A stretch of 64,000 bases of DNA. Origin: Larus michahellis (Eukaryota > Chordata > Aves > Charadriiformes > Laridae). The translations under genes and the position numbers were made by a program. This document shows, piece by piece, positions 1-26,699 of this stretch. Every line of letters starts with the position of its first letter. The first letter of the stretch is position 1. Where the stretch lies: contig NC_133906.1 of the NCBI RefSeq assembly GCF_964199755.1, positions 1,302,001 through 1,366,000 on the forward strand, in the 5' to 3' direction. The notes beneath the pieces are model-generated. The model ran no database searches. It saw only the letters and a list, made by a program, of their open reading frames with translations, and had not been told where the DNA came from.

Positions 1-245
1 AACACAAAGCTGATCGAACTTCCATGGGTCGCTGCTGGCTGCGGAGCAGGAGGCAGAGCTACCGCACCGAGACCTCAGCTGGGAAGCGAGAGAGCACCGC
101 CGGCAATTCCACCGCTCTGTTTGGGGGCAGGGGGGTGCCATTTTTTTTTTTTGGTTAAAATAGTTTAAAGCCAAGATTACAAAACAAAGAACAGCCAGAT
201 ACAGCCAGAGAGAAAGGGGAGAACAAGTTGCAAGAGACCTTTAAT

Positions 246-820
246 ACCGAGTCCAATCCTAAACCTAGCACTGCCAAGTCCACCACTAACCCATGTCCCC
301 AAGCGCCACATCTATGCGTCTTTTAAATCCCTCCAGGGATGGCGACTCCACCACTCCCCTGGGCAGCCTGTTCCAGTGTTTGATAACCCTTCCAGTGAAG
401 AAATTTCTTCCTAATATCCATCCTAAACCTCCCCTGGCGCAACTTGAGGCCGTTCCCTCTTGTCCCATCACCTGTTCCTTGGGAGAAAAGACTGACCCCC
501 CCCGGCTACCCCCTCCTTTCAGGGAGCTGTAGAGAGCGAGAAGGTCTCCCCTCGGCCTCCTTTTCTCCAGGCTGAACACCCCCAGCTCCCTCAGCCGCTC
601 CCCACAGGACTTGTGCTCCAGACCCCTCACCAGCTCCGTTGCCCTTCTCTGGGCACGCTCCAGCACCTCAAGGTCTTTTTTGTGGGGAGAGGCCCAAAAC
701 TGGACACCGCACTCGAGGTGGGGCCTCACCAGTGCTGAGTCCAGGGGGATGGTCACTGCCCCAGTCCCGCTGGCCACACTATTCGTGACACAGGCCAGGA
801 TGCTGTTGGCACTCTTGGCC
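246..820 (-). mobile_element. CR1 LINE 3' fragment
   Basis: Minus-strand CR1, truncated at its 5' end. A frame at 822-286 reads [20 protein letters not shown] and [24 protein letters not shown], the typical C-terminal end of CR1 ORF2. The 3' end lacks a clear octamer tail. Confidence 0.9.
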
Positions 821-3800
821 AATATTCATGTAAACTGGAAAAGATTTTCAAAGCAGGACAAAAGCGAAAGCTTCACTAGGTCTTAACTGAGCTACTCACT
901 GAGCGATGAGAACACCAAGAACTCAGAAACCCACTTAGTTCACTTTTCCCACATACTTCCGTAGCCGCTTCAGTAAGAACTATCAATTTCAAGTTAAATG
1001 CTTCTAGAACAAGTTTAGTAACAAACTGTTCCTGATTTAAGTGACCAGATTTCTTTTTCTAGAACAAAGAACCACCTTTTCCTGATTTTCTATGGCACAC
1101 TTGTGAAAGAGTTAAGGGCCTAATTATTCTCCACCATCAAGCGACACTCACGCCATTTATTCAACTCCTCCTCAGAACACAGCTTCAGAGTGCGAAGATT
1201 TTTATTTTGTGCTGGAAGCACATAGAAGCTGCTAGTCCTGAACTGCTGTCCCTTAGCAAGGGACGCAGCACGTTTAGCACCTGTAGCACTTTCTATCAGC
1301 TTCGGCACTGGTTTTCCCCCCCACACACACATACACTGATAAAACTCACACTCGTGTTCAGCAGCGGGAATCTCTCTGCCACCTTACACCCAGCCGCTGC
1401 TGGTCAGTTTAGCTTCAAACACAGTCATTTCTCCAGCTATTTTCCTGCAGCTCCTTGCTCTGTGTTTGCCAGGCTCCACTGCTCTGCCCACTGAAGCTCC
1501 TTCAGCTGGTACGATGAGTAAAACAGGTAACATCTGTCCCCTCCCTTTATCACAAGCCACAGGAAATCCAATCAAAGTTTTCTGGTCAACTATTAGAACT
1601 ACTCCCTCATGTTTTATCTTACCACACTCCTTTAATAACCAAGGACATTTTCAAACGCGATGGCTCTCCTTTCGTCACCAGAACCAAGCTGCAAGTCCAT
1701 CCAGTCCCCTCTGCCTGCCTTCCCCAGCCACCATCCTGCCCCCTTTCCCCACCGCTCGTGGTCCTGGCTCGGAGCGAAGCGCGCAAGGAAGAACATCAGC
1801 CTTGCACAACCCACACCACCAACTGCTGTAAGCACCAGCCCAGACAAAGGCGGTGCTCGGGTGTTGGTCAGCACCGGCACCGGTGACAGCCGGGGTGCTG
1901 CTTTGTGTCCTCCAGCTGCAAATCTGCCTCAAACAGCACCTCAAAACCAGGCAGAGTTAGCCCCTGTTCCAGTCTAGGAGTTTTAGTCCTTGGTTTACAG
2001 GCTATCAACACGAGGGTATCGCTGCTACTCGCTGGCCATTAAAAAAAAAAAATCCCATGCTGCTAATACTCTTTACTAAAACGGTCTGTGGTTTGTTAGA
2101 ACTCAATCAGTAGCTTAAATGCTTCCCATGATGAATTTTGGCAGTCTAGTCACTTCAAAAAAAACATTTATGGATTTCATTCCTCAGCAGTTCGCTTGTT
2201 TGTGTAAGTATTACTTCAAAAACCTCGACTAAAAATGGGACACAATTATTTGGCTTCAAGCTGCACTGCCACATTCAGCTGCTCTGTATTATTTTTGCAA
2301 GTCTTCATTAATCAAAACTATTCTCCATTCTGCTTGCTCTCGCTGATAACTTCACATCTTTCCCATTTTATCGGTATAGCCTCAGCAAGAAAAACATTTT
2401 TAAGTGAGTTATCTAAACCAGTTTAATTTTAATAGCCTGCTGGAGCCAGTTATTGATCCAAAATAAACTGAAGAAGTTTCTCTCCCGAGGTTTTCCACCA
2501 GAACGCGGCATACGTGCGTGTCTTTTAGACCAACCAGTGTAAGCAGCCTGCGGAACACTACGAGAAGGCCCTTGGAAAAAGGTACCGTCTCATAAAAAGT
2601 TTAAGGAGCCAAGAGGAAAGAGGAAATAATCCTTTAAAGTGCGAGTTGTGTATAGGAGTTCTTTGATGCATCACAGTAACTAATTAAACCAACACTGTGG
2701 AACAGAGAGAATCAAGTATTATTGCAATGAATTTCACAGCAAAGCCTTAACGCTTACTAGTCAAATGACCACAACATTAGTAGAAGGCAATTTAACAATA
2801 GTTCCCAAAACCCAACTTTTGTAACCACAGAATCGGGTTGAGTAACTACACAAAGACAGGGAAGTGACACTGCTCCACACCTCGTCCTACTCATCCCGCG
2901 TGACCACAGGGCAAGGCTGTTCTGGTCGTATCAGTTCCAGAGCATCCCTTTGAGTCTTCCACTGAAGGAGATACAGAAGCGCACACTCTTCAGAATTTAA
3001 GTTGGGATTTTTGTCACTAATAGCAAAACAGGTAAGTATTACTTCCCATTGACTGAAGGGGTTCAAGTACAGAGTTAGTTCTCATCTCCTCATTCTTAGC
3101 TGTCAAAGCAGTCCAGGCTGTAGCAAAACATTAAGCAATTTAAAACAGAGTTTCAAGTTCCCTTTCATTCAAAAACTGGGTTTGCTTCAGCTTTGTTTTA
3201 TTTCACCAATCACACAGCCTATTTAACTCCAATACTTCAACTGCGATCCCCATCCAGCTATTGCAGGCAACGAAAACAGCTTATCCCTTACTGGGCTTCC
3301 TACTGCTGTGGACTGGCACGGACCGAGTACTTCACAACCACCAAGGAACTGGAAGAACCAAACTAACCAAGCAGGAAGACTGCTAACGAAGTGTTTCTTG
3401 GAAAGTAATGGGCTTAGCTTCCCTGTAGAGCAGTGATACAAATGCATTCTCATCAAGCAGAACGATCACTTAACATCAAGAATGCTCCAGAAACGTGCTC
3501 TCTGAGGCAAAGCGAGGCTTACCAGTGCAACGCAGCACAACCCTGACCCAAGTTTCCACTGCAAGACTTCCCTTTACAGAGTACGTAACACTCCAAAATT
3601 CCAGGACAATCTCAAGGCAGCTCCTCTGTGCAGAGGATCATGCCATTTACAGCCCGTCAACAAGGAACGGCTACAGTTTATCACTGCCTGATCCACCTCG
3701 TCTCCTCAGCAGGCTTCTGTGCTGTGCTCTTACACCATTAAGAGTAGCCTGCCATTTCTGATGAGTAATTTCATCTTCCTGGTTCTACCACACCTCAGAC

Positions 3801-6342
3801 TGGCAGTGCGGGTAGATGCAAATTCAATATGTAAACTCCATGGCGGAGTTTCTTTTGCTATGAAGCAGCTCAGTCATTAGTCGGGACAATTCATGAAGTC
3901 AGCTCTCCGCAGATCCTTCCAACAATAGCCGAATGAGCAATACGTAAAACCATCTAAACCACTACCTGTCTCCTGGAACATCTATTGGCCCGTAGGAATC
4001 TAAGAGGCACATCAACGCTCTGGAACTCAGGAGGTGAACAGACTCTTTTTTAAAAGCCACAAGTGCTCAGCTCCAGTTGGAGGGAATAAGCTCCACAGCC
4101 AGAAGACGAACGTCTTCCCTAGAGTGTCAACAGGAGAAGGAAGCCAAGAGGTGCTAGCAATTTATACATGGCAATTAGCTTCCGTTGATGAAGTGCACCA
4201 CACAGCTATGACACACCCTCGCACGTCCAGAGCACGTAGTTGCAGCCGAAAGTTGTCTTTAGGAGTCACAAGCAGCTGTGTACAAGCCACAGTGTTTAAC
4301 ACACCCTTCCGCAAGTTGTGTTGATTTTTCAAGTCAACTGGGCTAAGCTGAGTTCCACAGAAGCTCACCAGTCCAGGTCACCACTGAAAAAAATTCTATT
4401 TAAGCCTTGTTAGGGCACAATACAAGACCCAAAAGCTATACCTTCTGGTTTTCTTAGATACCAGCGCTAGAAAGGCTAGTATGAGTTCTGCCCTATCACC
4501 CTGTACTGAGACAGTCATCCCCGTTAATCAAGAAGTATAGAGAAGCCTGAGACATGACAGGCAAGACGCTGACTTCCAAAAGACTGCCAAAAGCAGCTGA
4601 TTACTATCTCCACTTTCCCAACGCAGAAATCATCTTCCAAATGCAAAACGCAAAGCCTTCCATTTGTTTGCAGAGCCTGAACAGGTCTAACATCTGTCAC
4701 TTCCAGCCGTCCCCTTAATACAGGGTCCCAGCCACTATTGATACTACTATTTAAATCTACCTGGAATTGCAAACAAAACTTGCTCCAGTAAAGCGCTCAC
4801 CTATGGGACACTTCAGGAGAAGGAGAAGCAACTGAGGAGCAATGAAATCTCCAGCTGAATCACAGCAGGGAGATAGAAAGCAAGCATCAATTCTTCCAAG
4901 GTAATGAGCTACCCAGGAAAAAAGACATCTGAACTGGTCGTGTTCTGATTCACCAGCCATTGGGTGCAGTTACTGCTCTTGGAAGAAAAGAGCCAATTTA
5001 GAATTCATCTAAAAGGGTTTTTCGGGCACCGAGCAGCTTAGGTCAAAAAGAGATCATGAGTGAAAGCCTTAGCGCTCTCCTTGAAGACCCCTGCTACCTC
5101 AACTTCTGCATTAAAGGCAAAGAGCGTATTACTAAATCAGCAGAATGAGGGGAATAGACGAGATGCCTTCTTTTAAAAGAAATTACTCCTATAGACTCAA
5201 CTCCTGCATGGAGCAAAACGCCCCAGACGACCCCAAGCCAGTCTCCTCCCAATAAAGGAAGGTCCACCTCTAAGGAAGCGCCAGTGAAGTTTTTGTTACA
5301 GTACCAAGACAGTCCCTTTGTGTGCCAGACTGTCAGGACAGCAGGATGATACTTCCTCAGCTATCTGTCCTGGCTGAAGTCACACAGTACTCCCAAGATC
5401 ACCGTATAACCTAAAAGCTCACGCGCTGCCACGGAGCACTGAGATACAACAGGGAAGTACCAAGTCTCGCGCACCATGCCAGTGTCACGAGCTCCCAGCA
5501 CTGGAAGCAGCCCATCCTGCCTGCTAGGCCCCAGGTGAATGACAAATACTACGCCAGGAAGTTCTTTCTATGCAAAGCAATTTGACACCCTCCCGCAGAC
5601 CAGGCCACAGGCTCTGACAGCGCTGTGCTTTTTGATCCACCTCATGCAGCCAAGTTGCTGAATACGAAAGTAAAGTTTGTCGGCTCAGGTTTAATTCAGC
5701 CTGCTACTCTGGGGATTATGAAACATCTCCGTTAGCGTAAATTTGAATTTCGGACACATACCGCTGCTGAGGAATTCTTAGTTCCATTTCAGAGGCTTTA
5801 TCCAGCTGTCCTGCTTCTCACACCAGCTAGGGCTAACGACAGCCTGACAGCCAAAAGCCTCCACGCTGAGGTCCATTAGATCTCCATTCCTCAAAAATAG
5901 GAAGAAAGCTGACTCCTGGAAGGAGTATTTGCCTGTACAATCAATACATTTGAGCTTCAGGCCCCAGACCCTTCCAACTTTTGAGGCATACGGTTGTGTT
6001 ATCAGCACTGACAAACATTATGCTTTTGACATTACAACACAACTGAAAACACCACCACCCAACAAGTTCAAGTGTTAGCGTCCAAACAGCAGGCTTCTGT
6101 CTGTGAATGAGCAAAATGCATCCAAGAAAATTAAAGCAACTCCAGACTCTGCTCGAGTTAAATCCTATTTCTTAACCATAATCCCATTCCAAACTCTTCC
6201 AGCGATCTTACCTAGTCTCACAGGAAGTGTACCTTTAAATCTGAGCAGTTTAAACTTCTTGCTTCAAAGCAACTTGAATTCCTGCTAAGTCAGTTCAACA
6301 ATTTCTGGTGACAAGAGAAGAAAAGTTAAGTTTTGCCCTGTG

Positions 6343-6996
6343 CATCACAGGCTGGTTGAGGTTGGAAGGGGCCTCTGGACGTCATCTTCTCCAACCCCCC
6401 TGCTCAGGCAGGGCCACCTGGACCCATGTCCAGGAGCCTTTTGAATACCTCAAAGGACAGAGACCCCACAGCCTCCCTGGGCAACGTGTGCCAGTGATCA
6501 GTCACCCTCACAGTAAAAAAAAAAAAAAAAAATATGCATTTTCTGATGTTCACCAGGGCCCTCCTGTGTTTCAGTTTGTACCTGGGGTCTCTTGTCCTCT
6601 CAACTGGGCACCACTGAGAAGAGCCTGGCTCTATCCCCTCTGCACCCTCCCTGCAGGTATTTATATACACTGGTAAGATCCCCCGGAGCCTCCTCTCCTC
6701 CAGGCTGAACAGTCCCAGCCACCCCAGCCTGTCCTCCTGAGATATACTCCAGTCCCTTCACATTCCTGAACCTTCACTGGACTCTCTCCAATACATCCAC
6801 ATCTTTTGTCGTGGTTTGGTCCAGACTGGCCACTGAGACGAGACTCAAACCAGGACACTCGTTCTCTGCAGCCCAGCCCTGGACACAGTGCTCCAGGTCC
6901 AGCTCCACCAGTGCCGAGCAGAGGAAGATCACCTTCCGCCCCTGGTGGTGACACCCCCATAGCGCAGCCCGCTTTGCAGCCAGGACAATGTCTGGG
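6343..6996 (-). mobile_element. Old CR1 LINE 3' fragment with internal A run
   Basis: Minus-strand CR1 3' end beginning with the CATCACAGG...TTGGAAGGGGCC terminal pattern and running into the ORF2 C-terminus (FKRLLDMGP; DHWHTLPREAV). It is much more diverged than the other copies. It carries an 18-base A run at 6515-6532 where other copies read a short AAAGAA. Confidence 0.8.
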
Positions 6997-7770
6997 AAGA
7001 TACACATGTGGCTACGTTAAAGCAGCGAAAGAATTGAAATGCAAGAATAAAAGTTGCCCATACAACCCTAACTCAGCACATACGTAGAGACTGACATGAC
7101 AAAGTCATGTCCCTCCCACATCATTTGGTTAAGGACTACAACAGGCAAATTAAAAGCCAAGAGGACACTCCAGAAACCAGCTTCCTGATTTCGAAGACTG
7201 CCCTGTGAAGGTCACGTTCATTTTGGTTGCTGGATACTTGGGAGTTCCCACCCAGTAAGGCGATTCTCAAACGCCTGCAAGAGCGGCGCCACAGAAGAGT
7301 CACGCTGCACGCGGAAGAGTTTGAACAGCACGAGCCAAACTCTGGCGTGAACGAGACTGAAGTTACCCACTGCCATCCACCAGGCAGGGGCTTCCAACGC
7401 ACTTCAGATAAGCCCCACATTTCCTTAGGTATAAAATACAGTGGGGAGAAGTGGGAGGGCACAGGGCAAGTCAACCTGACCCTTACCGAAGTATTCAGCT
7501 TGGTATTAACTCTTGCACATCCACTCACCAAATTCAAGAGAAAGGGGGATTCCCCCCCCAAAATGGCTAAAGACTTACAGGGATTCTTATTTATGCAGAC
7601 TTTGAGATAACGTTTTTAATTTAAGCCTACGCATTCTGCTTAAGCTTTGGAGTTTACATTAACCACCAAGGTGTTTAATATTGTATTTTGAGATTATTTA
7701 TTCTAAAATACATATTCCTTAAGGAACACTTACTTCAGAACTACTAATTCAAGCAAGTTAGCTATTACGG

Positions 7771-8075
7771 AATCACGGAACCACAGAATTTCAGAGTTGG
7801 AAGGGACCTCTAGAGATCATCCAGTCCCACTCCCCTGCTAAAGCAGGGCTGCCCAGAGCACGTTACTCAGGACTGCGTCCAGGCGGGTCTTGAAAGTCTC
7901 CAGAGAAGGGGACTCCACACCCTCCCTGGGCAGCCTGTTCCAGGGCTCTGTCACCCTCACCGTAAAGAAGTTTTCTCTCTTATTTGATCGGAACTTGCTA
8001 TGTTCCAGCTTGTGCCCGTTACCCCTCGTCCTGTTACTGGGAACCAATGAAAAGAGTCTGGCTCCATCCTCCTTC
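7771..8075 (-). mobile_element. CR1 LINE 3' fragment
   Basis: Minus-strand CR1, about 300 bp. It has the AATCACGGAACCACAGAATT terminal repeats, then TTGGAAGGGACCTCTAGAGATCATC-type sequence. A frame reads [19 protein letters not shown] and [11 protein letters not shown], the end of ORF2. Confidence 0.9.
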
Positions 8076-10945
8076 AGTGCTGTTCTCCCAGTTCCTCAGA
8101 ACCCCTTTTAACAAGTCTAGGAGGGGCAAACATTCAGAAAGATAGAACACAACACCCAGATGCCCATCACCCCTACTGTCATAGCCAAGATCACTTTATC
8201 AAATTGCTTACAGAGGGAGAGAAACTTCCTTATTTATTTAGCTGGCTGAAATAAGACTGCTCCAACACCACTCAGGGCTCTGCCACCTTACCCAGCAAAG
8301 AGGGCAGGGGCAGGCTCGCAAACCAGGTCCTCCAGTTGTCCTCTGGAGCAGCCTACCGTCCTCCGGAGCACCAGGGGCCAAGACCTGTACCGCTTCACTG
8401 AAATGACTAAGTAACACTAACATGATTTTTCACATTTTCTTTCCCCACCAAAAGTGGCACTACAGATTAAAAGGAAGTCACTGCGTGCCCCTTCACCTTT
8501 CCCCTTACAGGTGAGGGTGAAAAACATGTTCATGTACCACACATTAAGTGCAACGCAACGCCTGGCCCATGCGAGCTGCTGACAATGCTGCCATCAGACG
8601 CCTCAGGAGGAGGAAGCTGTGTATGAGAAGCTGTTTCCTACAAGAACTGTTTCTAGTCTTCCCCAATTTCTCTATCAGTAAAGAAAGTACACTTTTTTTT
8701 TTTAAAAAAAAAGCTGTGTTCTAGTTACCTGCTTACAGATTTTTTAAATTTAAACACCTTGCTCCCAATAGCATCCCCTTTTAAAGAGTGACAAAATTTA
8801 GGAAACACTCTAGGAAATCTACATTACAAATACTATAAATAACCAAAGTCTTTACTCAGTTTTAATTATCTAACCCAACAGCTTTTCCTACTAGCAACAC
8901 AATTTATTCCTCGATAAGGCTATCAGAGTTACTATAGAGCTGAAACAGCCCCGAAGTCTACAAAGACACAGTTCCAAACTGACTGAAAATGAGATTTCCA
9001 CCCTAAATGATGGAAGTTGCCTTTGTGGCATTTATTTATACTTGCTGAAAATGGAAATGCTTCTTTTACGTATCAGCTCTTGCCTCTTACGAAGCCGAGG
9101 TCTGCTTTCTGACGGGACATCCCTCTTATTTGAGGGCGGTATTCCGAATTTCTGTGAAACCACCCATAAAAATTTCTTTTGCTGCCTTTAATTCCTTCAT
9201 GAAACGAACACCGAGGCAACTCGGACAGGATTGTTTTCTCGCTGGTTACACCTGTATGGGTTTTGTGCTATATGAAGAAGAGTTTGTGCTTTCACATGAA
9301 CACTTCTGCACCGAGTGAGAAGCGATCGACAATATCAGACACCTGATTTCAGGGAGCAGATGGTAAGAGGGAGACAGGGCGATAGAAGGGCCACAGTGAT
9401 CCCATGGCTTACTCTAAGCCACAAGGATGCAGTTGGAAGAGGATGAGGGGAAAACAAAAAATATTTCAAGGTAGAGAACAGAAGGAGACGAAGGCCTTAA
9501 GAGCATACCGCAACTATATTTGGGTTGCAAAATTAATGTTAAGATATATTTTGTGAGTGACTAAAGATGACAGTCATTAACAGGCTGTTCGCTGATGCCC
9601 TGTAACCTAGCCTCTTAAATCCTCGCCCCATCTTTTTCCAACTGTCCTAATTCCAGACTATCCTCCAGTATTTCAGATGTGCCATCTATCACCCCACTGC
9701 CTATCCAGTCATTTTAGACTCTCTAAAACAAATGAAAGTAAGACACCACATCAAATTACATATCCTCCAACTCTAGTATTCTAACCAATTAGACAGCAAT
9801 TTAATCAAAACATAAGGGATGTCAGTACTTAGTGCTTTTAACAGTAGCTAGTACTTGACTGAAAGCTTTTGTAAGGAAAGCTGCGCCAAACCTGACAATC
9901 GTCTTCCCTTTACTGACATCATTGCCTCAGTTCTTTCAACTCCCAGTGAGGGAGGAACTTTTGGGAGTTCAGTAAAAGGGAGACAGCTATGATGTGCAAG
10001 GGAGTCATCTGTCTAAACCAAAAAGCATCTGGGAACATGACATGTAGTTGGAGAGAAGAATTACAGGCAACAGAACAGCCTCATAGAGCTGGGACACAGT
10101 GCGAAGGCTGCCGTAATTAAATAGGTGATATCTGCAGCATTTAATTACAAAGTGTGAAGCTACAAAAATGAAGTGGTCAGGACACAGTCCATGCACAGAA
10201 GAGACCAAAAATATTTTCAATTGCTATGGCTAGATCTACAAACCATAGGTCTACACTTTCAATAGCCAGAAAAACCAATAAAATTCAACCCCAAGTCTTC
10301 CTTTAAGGGCTTTAAAAATCTCCTATTTGCAATAAATAACATGAAAACTGCCCTACCCGGCAAACGATATATTCCAGTGGCGCAAAAGCTGATGCAGTTT
10401 ACAGGGACTAAGATGTTTTTAGCTTAAAAAAAAATTAAGATAGTGCAAGCTAGTTAAGTTTTAAAACATGTTTAAGTAGTCCATGTCATTGAAAGTTTTG
10501 TTAAAAGTGACCAACATGGAGCTCTGATGTTCCCTTGAAAAGCAGACTTCTCTCTCTTTTTTTTTTTTTTTTAAGATGACAAAAATCAAAGCAGGTTTAG
10601 CATGTTTTAAAGGCCACTTGAAATCTTCCATTGTCATGTACTAGGTTTTATTTGGAGGGTTTGGTTTTAAGGGGTTTTTTTGGTTTTTAGTTTAAGCATT
10701 TAGACTCTGAGGCAAGGTGGCAAGACAATATACTTGGTATAGTTAAGACTTATCTGATCCCTGGGCAAATTTGAGTGGTCTCCCCATGGCCACAGGGAAA
10801 TCAGACGTCCAGAGCATCCTGCGCCCATCAACTGGCCGCAAGCCAGATGTGGAGTCACAAGGATTGAAGTAGCGACCACAGAAACGGTTGACAGCAGGAA
10901 CGCAGCAGTTTTTACATTCAAAATCCCAATCAGTAATTCGTTTCA

Positions 10946-25747
<14,802 letters not shown>

Positions 25748-25800
25748 TGTGTGCGCGAGGCGGCGAGGAGGGGCGGGCGGGGAGGGGGCAGCCCGCGGGG

Positions 25801-25985
25801 ACTATTTTCCGAGGGGGAGGGGTAGAAAGGGGGGGGGGAGGGGGGAGGAGCGCGGAGGTGGCGGGGGGGAGGGAAAGGGGGGAGGGGAAGGAGAGAGAGC
25901 AGGGGGGGAAGGGAAGGGAAGAGGAGACCCCCCCCAGCAGGCGGCAGCGGGAGGGAGGGGGCCGGCGGGCGGCCGGGCGCGCTGC
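25801..25985 (+). repeat. G-rich purine tract just upstream of the UBE2D2 ATG
   Basis: Almost uninterrupted G/A sequence with many runs of four to ten G on the plus strand. On UBE2D2 mRNA it would read as a pyrimidine tract in the 5' untranslated region if transcription starts above it. G-quadruplex formation on the plus strand is plausible. Confidence 0.7.
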
Positions 25986-26373
25986 GGGGCTGGCGGCGGG
26001 GCTGGACCTGGCTGCCGCTGCCGCAGCTCCTACCGCATCCCTCCGCCGCCTCTTTATGTGCTGGCGCCTCCTCGCCGGCCTTCCGCGTATCACTCCGCCG
26101 CAGCGCCCTCACACACACCACCACCACCCCCCCCCCACCTCCTCCTCCGCCGCCGCCGCACGGCGGTGGGTCGGCGGGGCCCGCGGCAGGGCTGGGAGCG
26201 AAGGGGGAGGCCCGGGCGGGAGAGAGGAGTAGAGGCGGGGGAGCGGCGGGGACTATTTGTCCTGCGGCCGCCGTGCAGAACTCTCCAGAAGGGGGAGGGG
26301 GAGAGAGCGCGCGGAAGGATCCGGCGGCTGCGTGAGGTGCGGTGTGACGGAGGCGGCTGCGCGTGACGGCGGT

Positions 26374-26385
26374 TTCTCGCGAGAA
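26374..26385. promoter_or_regulatory. TTCTCGCGAGAA palindromic promoter element
   Basis: Perfect 12-bp palindrome containing TCTCGCGAGA. This element is known from TATA-less, often bidirectional, vertebrate promoters and is linked to ZBTB33/Kaiso binding. It lies about 630 bp upstream of the UBE2D2 start codon inside the CpG island. Two GTGACGG CRE-like half sites are close by at 26344 and 26363. This is the best visible anchor for the core promoter. Confidence 0.6.
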
Positions 26386-26699
26386 GTCCGGGCGGGAAGA
26401 AGTCCCGGCCGCGCCGCCGCCGTGGGGCCGCTGAGGAACGGGGGCGCCGGGGCCCGGCCTGGGCCTGGGGTAGTGCAGGGGGCCCGGGCGGCACTCCGCG
26501 CCCCGGTAGCCGCCGACACCTCCCCTGCCGCCCTCCCTGCACCAGGAGGCGGTGTCCGGCCTCAGGCTGGGGACCGCAGAGAGCCCGAGGCCCCTTCCTG
26601 GAGGAGGGCTGGGGCCTGTGAGGCAGAGGCCGGCCGTGTGCCCTCATCCGGGGCAGGAAGGGCCCCTCGGAGAGATGTGAAGTGGCGCTAAGAGCCCTG

